Notes under the pieces: generated by a model
Seen by the model: the letters and a program-made list of their open reading frames with translations, nothing else
Databases searched by the model: none
Told to the model about the DNA's origin: nothing
NCBI RefSeq assembly: GCF_017312485.1
Contig: NZ_BMBA01000010.1
Location: forward strand, 62,001 to 126,000
Direction of reading: 5' to 3'
Length of the DNA stretch: 64,000 nucleotides
Source: Clostridium zeae
Lineage (GTDB): Bacteria; Bacillota; Clostridia; Clostridiales; Clostridiaceae
Part shown: positions 1-8,829 of the stretch, in pieces
Position numbering within the stretch: position 1 is the first letter of the stretch
Layout: the number at the start of each line of letters is the position of its first letter
Program-made: the position numbers and the translations under genes

Positions 1-956
1 AAATCTTCTATAGTTACAATCCCCACAGTTCCACCATACTCATCTAGAACTACAGCCATATGGTTTCTAGTTTTTTTCATCTCACCAAAGAGTTCAGTTA
101 TTTTCTTGAATTCAAAAGTATAAAGTGGAGTTCTCATATAATCCTTTACTGAAAAATTATTATTTACGTCTTCAGCCAGTATTAAATCTTTTACATTCAA
201 AACTCCTAATATATCATCTATAGTTTCACCATATATAGGTATTCTAGAAAACTGTTCATCTTTTATTATTTGAATTATTTCTTCATAGGTAACTTCTACA
301 CTTGCGGCAATTATATCAATTCTCTGTACCATTACATCTTTTACTTGAAGATCTCCAAATTCAAATACATTGTATATCATTTGCTTTTCTTCAATTTCTA
401 GTACGCCTTCTTCTTCACTTACATTTACAATTGTTTTAAGTTCTTCTTCAGTTATAAACTGCTGATTTATATTAGTCTCTCCACCTAGTATTTTTATAAA
501 GAATAGAGATATTCTATTAAATATCCATACAAATGGTTTTAATATACTAACTACTAAACTTATAAGTCCTATTACACGTAAGGAAACAGCTTCAGACTTC
601 TGCTTAGCTAATGACTTTGGAGTTATCTCACCAAATATTAATATTAAAATAGTCATAACTGCAGTAGTTATAGCAACACCCCAATCACTTTTTATAAGTC
701 TTGCAGTGACAGTTGTTGCAAGAGCAGAAGCTCCTATTTTCGCAACATTATTACCAATTAAAATACTTCCTAAAAGTTTATTAGGTTCTTCAGTTAGCTT
801 TTGTACCAGCTTAGCCCCTTTTATATTTTCTTCTACTAAATGCCTTATTCTTATCTTACTTAAAGACATCAAAGCAGTCTCAGCTGCTGAAAAAAAACTA
901 GAAATAGCTAATAAAATTACTAATATTATAAAGTCCCATGTAAGACTCGAGCTCAA
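1..956 (-). CDS. HlyC/CorC (CNNM/DUF21 + CBS) family membrane protein, 3' end cut by window edge
   Basis: The reverse strand encodes a protein starting LSSSLTWDFIILVILLA that runs off the window at position 1. The N-terminal DUF21 part has several membrane segments and the family signature SSFFSAAETALMSLS, then FGEITPK. Two CBS modules follow: the first around VKDVMVQR...FSRIPIYGETIDDILG, the second reaching LDEYGGTVGIVTIED at the window edge. The family is tied to Mg2+/Co2+ efflux or resistance; 'hemolysin' is a historical label. I chose the TTG at 956 because the frame is closed just upstream and GGGAG lies about 11 bases before it. The C-terminal CorC_HlyC domain is outside the window. The family call is firm, the ion substrate is not. 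Confidence 0.88.
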   Translation of the reverse strand, partial: MSSSLTWDFIILVILLAISSFFSAAETALMSLSKIRIRHLVEENIKGAKLVQKLTEEPNKLLGSILIGNNVAKIGASALATTVTARLIKSDWGVAITTAVMTILILIFGEITPKSLAKQKSEAVSLRVIGLISLVVSILKPFVWIFNRISLFFIKILGGETNINQQFITEEELKTIVNVSEEEGVLEIEEKQMIYNVFEFGDLQVKDVMVQRIDIIAASVEVTYEEIIQIIKDEQFSRIPIYGETIDDILGVLNVKDLILAEDVNNNFSVKDYMRTPLYTFEFKKITELFGEMKKTRNHMAVVLDEYGGTVGIVTIED

Positions 957-1040
957 AGATCATCACACTCCCATAAAGTACAAAAAATTCCATACAGCTT
1001 ATTATATCATATTAGGCATTAATTTATTATTAGATGCTTA

Positions 1041-1095
1041 AAGATGTACCACTTCATAATAAAATTTATATTTTCAGATTGAAGTGGTACATCTT
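1041..1095. repeat. Short copy of a dispersed inverted-repeat element; possible terminator
   Basis: Perfect 16-bp arms (AAGATGTACCACTTCA, 1041-1056, and its complement, 1080-1095) enclose 23 bp. The same arm sequence recurs at about 31.1 kb and 48.8 kb, with partial copies at 35.8, 36.8 and 54.7 kb. It lies just downstream of the leftward gene that ends at 1101, so it may also end that transcript, though the T-run after the stem is short. Confidence 0.7.
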
Positions 1096-1100
1096 TATCT

Positions 1101-2147
1101 TTACTTAACTATAAAGGCTGTAGGCAAAGTTCTTGGACCAGCTAAAGATGATGGTTTATTTATTATTTTATCTTTATAGTACATAGTAGTGGATGCTCCT
1201 CCATCCAAATTAGCTGCATTATAAACATCATATTGAAGCAATATATCCTGAACATCTCTTAATGTTGCTCCCACACTTGATACTTGACGCCCATCTATAA
1301 CAAGCATTACTACAGACCCATCTTTTCTTTGACCAATAGCAGTTCTAGGAGCAATCCCCCAGCCACCGTTTCCGCTTTTTATTGTAGGTTCACCATTCAC
1401 TATTAAAAAAGGTGAAAAAGAAACAGCTTCATTGATATTGTTTTGCCTTATTTGATTTAAAGTATATTTTCCAAGAACTAAAACACCATCATTATTGAAG
1501 CCTATTACCGAGTACTCTACTCCTTCTTTCCCGTATACTACTTTTCCTTCATGCACTACTATACCTAGAGGCTTTCCGCCATTTCCTTTACCATTCTCAT
1601 CTTCAAACCCTCCTGCATTTATACCTACTAAAGCTTTTTCTTCCTTCATTATCTCATCTAATTTCATGCCGCTACTACCAAGTTTAGTAGAAGAAGCCAC
1701 TGTTATTCTCTTAGGATCATCAATTATTAATATATATCCTTTATATCTATCATTGCTTATATCAATTAGCTTTATTCCATTGTAAGGATCATTAGTATTC
1801 TTCTGTTGCCCACTACTTACCTCACTTACAGCTGGAGCAATTGTTTGCACTGCGATTTGAGATATGTCACTATTGACGTCATCTTCTATTTTTTGATTGT
1901 CCATTATTTTATTTATTTCTTCATTGCTTAGAAAGAGTGTTGCTATGTATTGGTGTCTAAGAGTTGTCATTGCAGTTGTAACTATAAATTCTTTTATATT
2001 TACAAAAGGACCATAGTAAACTAAAGGTATTGATAACGCTAGTCCTATTACTATATTTGCTGAAAAAAGAACTAATCCATGCTTCACTACCTTTAATATT
2101 CTCTTCTTCTTTCTATCCTTACTTCTTTCTGTACGAGTCTTTCTCAT
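1101..2147 (-). CDS. Phosphodiester glycosidase family (NAGPA/DUF2233) protein, membrane-anchored
   Basis: A 348-residue protein with a basic N-terminus, one membrane anchor (about residues 20-45) and an extracellular NAGPA domain in the C-terminal half. Family landmarks are GINAGGF, GKPLGIVV, SFSPFLIVNGEP, APRTAIGQ, MLVIDGRQ and the C-terminal NLDGGASTTM. NAGPA enzymes cleave phosphodiester-linked sugars; bacterial members are often linked to exopolysaccharide or cell-wall polymers, but the substrate here is unknown. I start it at the ATG at 2147, which follows AGAGAGGG by six bases; an in-frame GTG 18 bases upstream has no ribosome site. It appears to be a single-gene unit with hairpin 1041-1095 downstream. 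Confidence 0.85.
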   Translation of the reverse strand: MRKTRTERSKDRKKKRILKVVKHGLVLFSANIVIGLALSIPLVYYGPFVNIKEFIVTTAMTTLRHQYIATLFLSNEEINKIMDNQKIEDDVNSDISQIAVQTIAPAVSEVSSGQQKNTNDPYNGIKLIDISNDRYKGYILIIDDPKRITVASSTKLGSSGMKLDEIMKEEKALVGINAGGFEDENGKGNGGKPLGIVVHEGKVVYGKEGVEYSVIGFNNDGVLVLGKYTLNQIRQNNINEAVSFSPFLIVNGEPTIKSGNGGWGIAPRTAIGQRKDGSVVMLVIDGRQVSSVGATLRDVQDILLQYDVYNAANLDGGASTTMYYKDKIINKPSSLAGPRTLPTAFIVK

Positions 2148-2491
2148 ACTTATCCCTCTCTTCACAATAATTAATTTATATAAAAAATTCGCTGAAGCGA
2201 CCTTCTTTAGTGAATTTTTTTGCGCATCTGCCTTTCCGAGTGAATATGAGGAAAACTTGGCAGGCGATATATTATTCTTTTTTATTCTTTAAATTATATG
2301 ATATTTTAAGTCGTTACTCATATTTATCCACAAATATACTTAGGTTATAGATTCCTCTAAAGAATAAAAAATCTTATGTCATTAACTTACATTAAATATA
2401 AACTATTTTTTTCCTATTTGAAATTAAATTTTTATAAATTTTAATTTATATGTTGCATTTTATAATATTTGCAATATAATAATATTATTAG
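2148..2491. other. Intergenic region with a GTCGCTGAAGCGAC-type repeat
   Basis: No gene seen. At 2188-2201 it holds TTCGCTGAAGCGAC, one of three copies of this palindrome in the window (others at 11447 and 41473). The stretch 2183-2221 folds as AAAAATTC...GAATTTTT. A stretch near 2311-2345 (TATTTTAAGTC...TTATCCACA) resembles 41519-41560, next to the third palindrome, so the repeated unit may be longer than the palindrome. Confidence 0.5.
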
Positions 2492-2504
2492 TGAACATTG
2501 TTCA
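2492..2504. promoter_or_regulatory. Operator TGAACATTGTTCA before the tetR gene
   Basis: A perfect palindrome apart from its central base, 20 bp upstream of the TetR start. A near-identical site lies before the adjacent MFS gene (3106-3118). The pairing suggests that the TetR protein controls both itself and the transporter. Confidence 0.72.
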
Positions 2505-2524
2505 TAAAACAAAGGAGCCTATAA

Positions 2525-3055
2525 ATGCCTAAGATATTACTCAATATTAAAGATAAACTGATTGAAGAAGGTAGATTAGTTCTTACTACTAGCGGTTACA
2601 ATAATTTTAATATAAGAGATATTGCTAAATCCTGCAACATAGGTATAGGAACATTTTATAATTATTTTTCTAATAAAGATGCTTTAATTATAGAGATAAT
2701 TACCAACGACTGGGATAAGGTTATTGAACTTTCTAATTCACTTATATATAAAGATATCCATATAAAAGATAAATTATTTTTCATTTATTCTGATATAGAT
2801 AAATTTTTATCTACCTATATAGATACTTTTATTATGATGACAGCAGATGGCCCTAAAGGATGCCCACACCAATATATATTTGATCAGATTTATGAAGCTT
2901 TAGAAAAATCAATTAATATGGCAGTAGAAAAAGAAGAAATAAAACCTTTAATAAGTGCTAAGAAGTTAGCTAAACTCATAATAAATTCTATGACTTTTGC
3001 AGTAAAACAAAAAGATATATCATTCGATGAAATATATTATTCAATCAAAATGTAA
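2525..3055 (+). CDS. TetR/AcrR family transcriptional regulator
   Basis: A 176-residue regulator. The N-terminal helix-turn-helix is typical: FNIRDIAKSCNIGIGTFYNYFSNKDALI (about residues 28-56). The C-terminal ligand domain is diverse, as usual for the family. The ATG follows AAAGGAG at good spacing. It is immediately followed by a 14-TM-type MFS efflux gene in the same direction, and both genes are preceded by TGAACAtwGTTCA palindromes (2492-2504 and 3106-3118). The natural reading is an autoregulated local repressor induced by an exported compound. The ligand cannot be read from the sequence. Confidence 0.9.
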   Translation: MPKILLNIKDKLIEEGRLVLTTSGYNNFNIRDIAKSCNIGIGTFYNYFSNKDALIIEIITNDWDKVIELSNSLIYKDIHIKDKLFFIYSDIDKFLSTYIDTFIMMTADGPKGCPHQYIFDQIYEALEKSINMAVEKEEIKPLISAKKLAKLIINSMTFAVKQKDISFDEIYYSIKM

Positions 3056-3060
3056 TTTAT

Positions 3061-3094
3061 ATCATTTAGTTGAACCAAACTAAATGATTTTATT
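3061..3094 (+). terminator. Terminator between tetR and the MFS gene
   Basis: ATCATTTAGT (3061-3070) pairs with ACTAAATGAT (3079-3088), followed by TTTATTTTAATTT. It separates tetR from the efflux gene, which then has its own operator. Confidence 0.7.
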
Positions 3095-3105
3095 TTAATT
3101 TTAAA

Positions 3106-3118
3106 TGAACATAGTTCA
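3106..3118. promoter_or_regulatory. Operator TGAACATAGTTCA before the MFS gene
   Basis: Palindrome matching the tetR operator at 2492-2504 in all but one base. It lies directly upstream of the MFS ribosome site (AGAAAGGAG), where bound repressor would block transcription. Confidence 0.72.
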
Positions 3119-3132
3119 GAAAGGAGCTTCTC

Positions 3133-4860
3133 ATGGCAAAAAATAATCGAACTCTACTACTAATAATCTTTCTATTAGGTATTTTTATCGGTGCTCTAGA
3201 TACTGGTATTGTCTCTCCCGCTAGAACAGTAATAGCTTCTCAGCTATCAATATCTTCTAGCAGCAGTATATGGATAGTAACTATATATACGCTTGCATAT
3301 GCAGTCTCTATGCCTATAGCTGGAAAATTTTCTGATAGGTATGGCAAAAAGAAAGTCTTTGCCTTAAGCATTGCTTTATTTGGAATAGGCTCACTACTTT
3401 GCGGCATTTCTAATTATGCAGGTAGCTTTTCCTTCCTTCTAGCTGCAAGAGTTATTCAAGCATTAGGTGGTGGAGGAATAATGCCAGTAGCCACAGCTTA
3501 TATAGGCGAAAGCTTCCCCATTGAAAAGAGAGGTTCAGCACTTGGACTAGTGGGGGCTATGTACGGCGTATCCACTACATTAGGACCAACAGTTGGTTCT
3601 GCCTTACTTAACTTAGTAGGCAACTCTAACTGGGGAGTATTATTCTTAATAAATGTTCCCATCTGTATCGGAGTAATAATAACAGCATTACTCATAAAAG
3701 ACGAAGGTGTTTTAAAAGAGCCTAAAAAAATGGATGTATTAGGCAGCATTATAGTAACAGTATTAATACTTTCCCTAATGTACGCACTTACAAACCTACA
3801 ATTTCATGACTTTACAAATAGCATAGCTTCAACTAAGGTTTGGCCTTACTTGATAACATTTATAATTCTACTACCTATATTTATAATAGTTGAAAGAAAG
3901 GCTTTAGATCCTATATTAAACCTTAAATACTTTACAAATAGAGAGATTGCTCTTACGCTTTTGATTTCCTTCATAACTGGAGCAGGTATGATGGGAATAG
4001 TATTTGTACCTCAATTTGGAGAAAACGCCTTGAAATTAAAAACCGGATCAGGTGGTTATCTAGTAACTCTTATGGCTATATTTTCAGGAGTTTCAGCTCC
4101 ACTAGGAGGAAAGCTCGTAGACAAATATTCACCAAAATTAGTACTGAGTATGGGATTTACCTCTACCTTGATAGGAACTTCGACTTTAGCTTTCATTGTT
4201 GCTAAAAATCCATCTTTTATTTCTTTATTAATTGGCTTGGCTTTTATAGGACTTGGTATGGGGTTCTCCATGGGAACACCACTTAATTATCTAATGCAAA
4301 CAAATGTTGATTCTAGTGAAACAGCATCAGCTCAATCAACACTATCTTTAATTAGATCTATAGGTGTTGCAATATCTCCTAACATACTTATAGGATTTAT
4401 ATCTGAAGCTGGAAAAAATATATCACCTAAGTTGATGACTATACTTCCTAAAGTAACTATCCCAGGCAGCAATACAGCAGTTTCTATGGCTCAAGGAGGC
4501 TCATCATCAGTATCTCCTGACCAATTATCTGCTCTTCAAAATGCTGATGTTACAACAATAACTGATGTACTAAAACAATTCAGTAGTTCAATGATAGATA
4601 AGTTCTCTCCAATGTTAAAGCAACAATTACAAAATAGTAAGCTTCCAAAAGGAGTAACTGCAGATACCTTGGTTGCCCAATGGAAATCAGATTATCTCGC
4701 TCAAATAGATGCAATTAGGTCTTCAATAGAAAATGTTTTTCAAAGCACTTTAAATGAAGGCTTTGCAAAATTATTCATAGGCGCAGCTGTAATAGCACTA
4801 CTAGGGTTGATATTCACACTTTTATTATCAAACAAGAATAAACCTGTAAGATCTAATTAA
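3133..4860 (+). CDS. MFS multidrug efflux transporter, DHA2/EmrB-QacA type
   Basis: A 575-residue integral membrane protein with the drug:H+ antiporter-2 pattern of about 14 membrane helices. Visible motifs are motif C-like LDTGIVSPARTVI in helix 1, the loop motif GKFSDRYGKKKVF (motif A), and ALGGGGIMPVATAYIGESFPIEKRGSALG. A hydrophilic loop (about residues 425-540, with a Ser/Gln-rich stretch) precedes the last helix, a feature seen in some clostridial DHA2 proteins. The ATG follows AGAAAGGAG. It is paired with the upstream TetR through matching operators. Substrate unknown; a drug, dye or self-made metabolite is typical. Confidence 0.9.
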   Translation: MAKNNRTLLLIIFLLGIFIGALDTGIVSPARTVIASQLSISSSSSIWIVTIYTLAYAVSMPIAGKFSDRYGKKKVFALSIALFGIGSLLCGISNYAGSFSFLLAARVIQALGGGGIMPVATAYIGESFPIEKRGSALGLVGAMYGVSTTLGPTVGSALLNLVGNSNWGVLFLINVPICIGVIITALLIKDEGVLKEPKKMDVLGSIIVTVLILSLMYALTNLQFHDFTNSIASTKVWPYLITFIILLPIFIIVERKALDPILNLKYFTNREIALTLLISFITGAGMMGIVFVPQFGENALKLKTGSGGYLVTLMAIFSGVSAPLGGKLVDKYSPKLVLSMGFTSTLIGTSTLAFIVAKNPSFISLLIGLAFIGLGMGFSMGTPLNYLMQTNVDSSETASAQSTLSLIRSIGVAISPNILIGFISEAGKNISPKLMTILPKVTIPGSNTAVSMAQGGSSSVSPDQLSALQNADVTTITDVLKQFSSSMIDKFSPMLKQQLQNSKLPKGVTADTLVAQWKSDYLAQIDAIRSSIENVFQSTLNEGFAKLFIGAAVIALLGLIFTLLLSNKNKPVRSN

Positions 4861-4925
4861 AAACTTTAAGAAACTTAACACAAAAATTCTTCCTTGATCA
4901 AATAATTTTTGTATTAAAATAAATA

Positions 4926-4968
4926 AAAGTCTACTAAATATTTTGAGATAAATATTTTAGTAGACTTT
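4926..4968. terminator. Bidirectional terminator
   Basis: AAAGTCTACTAAATATTT pairs with AAATATTTTAGTAGACTTT, with T-runs on both sides. It lies between the rightward MFS gene and the leftward gene ending at 5037 and can serve both. Confidence 0.85.
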
Positions 4969-5036
4969 CTTACTTTATTAATACTGTTAAAGCAATGTGA
5001 TGAAATTAAACATAGCCTAACATTTATATATAAGTT

Positions 5037-5675
5037 CTAATTTGTACCTGAAGCTTGTTCCTGCTTACTTGAATCTGTAGTACTTGAAGATGCTTGATCG
5101 CTTGAAGTATCATTACCTTTAGTAGAATCATCGCTAGTACTAGGTGGTGGTGTAGTTGAGTTACCTGTTTGCCCACTGCTTTCAGTTGTACTGCCTGAAG
5201 CCTCTTGCTTAGTAGTATCAACTGTAGTATTACTAGAAGATTGTTCATTTTTATTTTCTGCTTTTGTATTCACATTAGAATTATTACTTGTTGAAGAAGC
5301 TGAACCTGATTTTGATGTATTGCCTTTACTACTATTTTTACTGGTATTGGTAGACGTATTTGCAGTATTGGATGTATTTTTTGATTGGGAGCCTACACTA
5401 GTGTTTGTAACATTTTCTTTAGCAGTACTAGTATCTGTAGAAGTATCCTTAACCTTGATATCAACTTGTTGCTGGCTTGCACTCTCCACTTTAACAGAAT
5501 TCTTCTCATCCGACTTTAAAGTTTGATCCTTTTTAGTTGATATATCCACATTCTTTATAGCTGTATCCTTAGCAGCTAGATTCCCATATTTATGTATACC
5601 TGTAGCTATAGCTGAAATTGTAGCAACTCCAACTACTATGTTTGCCATTATTAATAACTTCTCTTTTTTCCCCAT
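5037..5675 (-). CDS. Membrane-anchored Ser/Thr/Asn-rich protein of unknown function
   Basis: 212 residues. The N-terminus MGKKEKLLIMANIVVGVATISAIATGIHKYG gives one uncleaved membrane segment or signal anchor. The rest, from about residue 60, is low-complexity Ser/Thr/Asn/Lys/Gln sequence without any recognisable domain and would be an extended extracellular stalk. The ATG follows GGAGGG closely. It stands alone between two convergent or divergent units. Such stretches drift fast, so homology searches will be unreliable. It could be a cell-wall spacer or a glycosylation target; no function is shown by the sequence. Confidence 0.7.
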   Translation of the reverse strand: MGKKEKLLIMANIVVGVATISAIATGIHKYGNLAAKDTAIKNVDISTKKDQTLKSDEKNSVKVESASQQQVDIKVKDTSTDTSTAKENVTNTSVGSQSKNTSNTANTSTNTSKNSSKGNTSKSGSASSTSNNSNVNTKAENKNEQSSSNTTVDTTKQEASGSTTESSGQTGNSTTPPPSTSDDSTKGNDTSSDQASSSTTDSSKQEQASGTN

Positions 5676-6026
5676 ATACCCTCCACTAACAATATGACTT
5701 GATTAAAACTACCTTACGCCAACCATAAACTCGTCTAATTTTATTAAATATATTATATCTAATTCATTTATAAATAGCCATATTTATGTACTACTCCCAT
5801 ATTAAATCCATTGTATGCTTATACAAAATTAAACATCTAAATTTACACCTTATTACAAACTAAAAGTATAGTCGCTACATTCCATATAATTATCTATCAA
5901 CAAAGTTAAACCACTATAAATCCTAGAGTTAAAGTCTTTTCAATATTTATTAAACATCTATATATTATATAGGTATAAAATGTTATAATATAAGTATATA
6001 CCTATTTTTTTATTTGGGAGAACAAT
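5676..6026. promoter_or_regulatory. gntR upstream region with operator-like palindrome
   Basis: No gene. AAGTATATACCT at 5992-6003 overlaps the region just before the gntR ribosome site, and ATAGGTATA lies at about 5969-5977 as an inverted partner. The core matches the palindrome AAGTATATACTT at 14684-14695 in front of the esterase-GH1 operon, so this is probably the GntR autoregulatory site. The remainder of the gap is AT-rich and featureless. Confidence 0.55.
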
Positions 6027-6737
6027 ATGACTAAATATATGCAAATAGCAAATGATATAAGAAATCAAATAGTTCAAGGAACACTGCTGGCAAATGAGCA
6101 GTTACCATTTGAAAAGGACCTTTGCGAAAAATATGATGCTAGTAAGATGACAGTAAAAAAAGCTTTAGATATTCTAGTATCAGAAGGATTAATAGTAAAA
6201 AGAAGAGGTTCTGGCACCTTTGTAAAAAGTATAAGCAGCACTGATATGAATAAATTACTTGTTTCAAATCAATTTAGAGGATTAACGGCTCTATATAGCA
6301 CCAGGAAGGTTACAAGTGAATTACTAAAATTCGAAGTTATAGCCAGTAATGAAGAGATTAGATCAAAGCTTAACTTAGAAAATGAAGAGTTTGTTTATAG
6401 CATACTTCGTGTTAGATATCTAGATAACAATCCTTTTGTCATGGAGAACACCTACATGCCTATAGGGTTGATACCAGGACTAAAAAAACAGCATGCTTTA
6501 GACTCTATTTACTCTTACATAGAAAATGATTTAGGGTTAAAGGTTCAAAGTTCACATAGGACTATCCGCGTTAGAAAATCTACTGAGTTAGAACAGGAAC
6601 ATTTAGAATTAGAACCTAATGATCCTGTTGCAGTAGTAGAACAAGTTGCCTATTTTGAAAATGGCAGTGCATTTGAGTACTCTATATCTATTCACAGATA
6701 TGATCGTTTTGCCTTTGAAACCGTAATTGTACGTTAA
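6027..6737 (+). CDS. GntR family (HutC/UTRA) regulator of the adjacent sugar operon
   Basis: A 236-residue regulator. The N-terminal winged helix matches the family: MQIANDIRNQIVQGTL...LPFEKDLCEKYDASKMTVKKALDILVSEGLIVKRRGSGTFV (residues 5-67). The C-terminal UTRA ligand domain covers about 85-235. HutC/UTRA regulators commonly respond to sugars or sugar phosphates. It is convergent with the ABC/GH1/ROK/esterase operon across a shared terminator, and an operator-like AAGTATATAC site occurs before itself and before that operon. It is probably a repressor relieved by a phosphorylated beta-glucoside or a related sugar (inference). Confidence 0.88.
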   Translation: MTKYMQIANDIRNQIVQGTLLANEQLPFEKDLCEKYDASKMTVKKALDILVSEGLIVKRRGSGTFVKSISSTDMNKLLVSNQFRGLTALYSTRKVTSELLKFEVIASNEEIRSKLNLENEEFVYSILRVRYLDNNPFVMENTYMPIGLIPGLKKQHALDSIYSYIENDLGLKVQSSHRTIRVRKSTELEQEHLELEPNDPVAVVEQVAYFENGSAFEYSISIHRYDRFAFETVIVR

Positions 6738-6783
6738 AGATAGAATAATACATACTGATTTAATTAAAACTATGCTGATAAAA

Positions 6784-6829
6784 AAACAAACTTGTTAGAG
6801 TAATAATATGAACTCTAACAAGTTTGTTT
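6784..6829. terminator. Bidirectional terminator between gntR and the ABC permease
   Basis: AAACAAACTTGTTAGAGT (6784-6801) pairs perfectly with ACTCTAACAAGTTTGTTT (6812-6829). It ends both the rightward gntR transcript and the leftward sugar operon. Confidence 0.88.
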
Positions 6830-6893
6830 TTAATATATATTATTTATTTTTATAGAAATCATATATAACTTTTTCAGTGTATAAACCTTACTT

Positions 6894-7781
6894 TTACTTT
6901 ACTGATCCTTGTACCCCATTATAAATGTGCTTTTGTAATGATATAAATATAATCAATGTTGGTATTATTACAATCATTATTCCTGCTGCTATTATCTCCC
7001 ATTGAGATCCCATAGGGCCCTTAAAATTAAATAATGCTGTAGAAATAGTTCTGAGCTTTGGATCCGGCATGTATAAGAATGGCGTATAGAAATCATTGTA
7101 TATGCCTACTCCACTAAGTATTACTACTGTTGCTATAGCTGGCCTGAGAAGCGGTAATATTATTCTAGTATAAATAGTAAAATATGAAGCTCCATCAAGC
7201 ATAGCTGATTCATCAAGAGCTACTGGTATCTTATCTAAAAATTGTAGAAATATATACATTGATATTACGTCAGTACCCAAATTTAACAGTAATATAGATC
7301 CAATTTTATTGAATAATCCTATCTTTGCTATTATCTTAAACACCACAACTTGATTTGATACAGTAGGAACTAGCATTGCAAAAAGAAATAAACCTAAAAT
7401 AACTTTTTTACCTCTGAACTTAAATCTATGTAATACATAAGCTATCATAGTTCCAAGAAGTATCTTACCGAATAAAGATATGACAAGTATTATAGCCGTA
7501 TTCTTAAATCCAGTAACCATGTTTCCTCTAGTAAATGCAGTTACATAATTGTCAAAATTAAAACTAGAAGGTAATGTAAGAGGTCCTGTAGTTTGATATT
7601 CAGTACTTGTTTTAAATGAAGTGAAAAGTATAACTAATATCGGTACTATAGTAATCGCTGCTCCTAAGATTAGAGTTGCATACTTAAATATATCAGAAAT
7701 TATATATTTAACTTTATATTTTATGTCCATTCCGCTTTTAGGTGACTTTGTTTGTATATTTAGAGCCTTATTATTTACCAT
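6894..7781 (-). CDS. ABC sugar transporter permease, MalG/CUT1 type
   Basis: 295 residues with about six membrane helices. It carries the binding-protein-dependent EAA loop in the form ALDESAMLDGASYFTIYTRIILPLLRPAIATV. Together with the upstream permease (gap of three bases) it forms the channel of a CUT1-family carbohydrate importer. It is the last gene of the operon and is followed by the terminator at 6784-6829. No ATPase gene is present in the operon; CUT1 systems in Firmicutes often borrow a shared MsmK-type ATPase encoded elsewhere. Confidence 0.92.
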   Translation of the reverse strand: MVNNKALNIQTKSPKSGMDIKYKVKYIISDIFKYATLILGAAITIVPILVILFTSFKTSTEYQTTGPLTLPSSFNFDNYVTAFTRGNMVTGFKNTAIILVISLFGKILLGTMIAYVLHRFKFRGKKVILGLFLFAMLVPTVSNQVVVFKIIAKIGLFNKIGSILLLNLGTDVISMYIFLQFLDKIPVALDESAMLDGASYFTIYTRIILPLLRPAIATVVILSGVGIYNDFYTPFLYMPDPKLRTISTALFNFKGPMGSQWEIIAAGIMIVIIPTLIIFISLQKHIYNGVQGSVK

Positions 7782-7784
7782 CGA

Positions 7785-8666
7785 TTAGTCCTCCTCACTT
7801 AAAAACTTCTTTTGGATTAATGTTACGCTTATGGAGATTAGTAATAAAACAATTGCCATAGAACAAGCAAGTCCTAACTTTTGATACTTAAAGCCTGTAT
7901 CAAGAGTCTGAATAACAAATGTCTTACTTCCGTTTGCTCCTTGAGTCATTATATAAGGAATTTCAAATACACTTAAAGCTCCATTTATCCCCAAAACTAT
8001 ATTAAGTACAACTATTCTCTTTATATTAGGTAATATTATACTTATAAATTGTCTCCATCTATTTGCTCCGTCTATTTCAGCAGCTTCATATATTTCTCCA
8101 TCAATTGATTGGATTGTTCCAAGGAATATTATAAAGTTTCCTCCCATGTACCTCCAAATTGATGTAAATGCTAAGGATATATTTATTATGCTAGGATTGC
8201 CTAACCACAATTGTGTGTAGTTTCCAAGTCCCACAGCTTTCATTATAGTATCTAGGGTGCCATTTGGTTGGAAGAAATATAAAAATATAAAGCCTATTGC
8301 AACACCATTCAAAAGGTATGGAAAGAAGATTGCACCCTTAAAAAAGTTTTTAAATTTAACCTTAAAACTAAGTATAGTGGCAAAATAAAGTGCTATTGTC
8401 ATTTGTACGAAGGTGGCTAAAAAATAATAAATACTTGTTTTAAAAACCTTAAAATATTCTGATTTAGAAAAAATAGTTTTATAATTATCAAAAAGAACAA
8501 AATTAAAATCTTTTGATATTCCATTCCAATCTGTAAAACTATATTCAAACATTCTAACTAGAGGATAATAGCAGAATACTAATAGTAAAGCCACTGGTAC
8601 AACTGAAAATAATACGATTATTAACTTTTTTTGAGCACTATAACTCATTTTGCTTACTTTAAACAA
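7785..8666 (-). CDS. ABC sugar transporter permease, MalF/CUT1 type
   Basis: 293 residues with six predicted membrane helices and the EAA motif EIYEAAEIDGANRWRQFISIILPNIKRIV. I retain the TTG start at 8666 because AAGGGGG lies eight bases upstream; the later ATG (MSYSAQ) lacks a site. It lies between the binding-protein gene (gap about 160 bp with a hairpin) and the MalG-like permease. It is one half of the importer for the sugar handled by the ROK kinase, GH1 and esterase encoded upstream. Confidence 0.92.
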   Translation of the reverse strand: MFKVSKMSYSAQKKLIIVLFSVVPVALLLVFCYYPLVRMFEYSFTDWNGISKDFNFVLFDNYKTIFSKSEYFKVFKTSIYYFLATFVQMTIALYFATILSFKVKFKNFFKGAIFFPYLLNGVAIGFIFLYFFQPNGTLDTIMKAVGLGNYTQLWLGNPSIINISLAFTSIWRYMGGNFIIFLGTIQSIDGEIYEAAEIDGANRWRQFISIILPNIKRIVVLNIVLGINGALSVFEIPYIMTQGANGSKTFVIQTLDTGFKYQKLGLACSMAIVLLLISISVTLIQKKFLSEED

Positions 8667-8780
8667 TAATATATCCCCCTTCTAATAATCTATTAAAACA
8701 AGAACCTTGCAGTTCATGCCTACAAAGTTCCTATTTTAAGAAAATAATTCAAATATCCGTTATATATTTACAAAAAGCCT

Positions 8781-8815
8781 GCTTCAGAAATCCTATTTAT
8801 CAGAATTTCTGAAGT
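8781..8815 (-). terminator. Intra-operon hairpin downstream of the binding-protein gene
   Basis: GCTTCAGAAATCC (8781-8793) pairs with GAATTTCTGAAGT (8803-8815) without a long T-run. Hairpins at this place commonly stabilise the binding-protein mRNA or partly terminate, so that the binding protein exceeds the permeases. Confidence 0.55.
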
Positions 8816-8829
8816 CCTAGCTTAGTTAA

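Noticed and set aside
2324-2332. Perfect DnaA-box sequence TTATCCACA in an intergenic region
   Set aside because: A single box without clustering, dnaA, dnaN or other origin genes; it lies in sequence related to the short repeat at 41.5 kb and is best seen as chance or part of that repeat.
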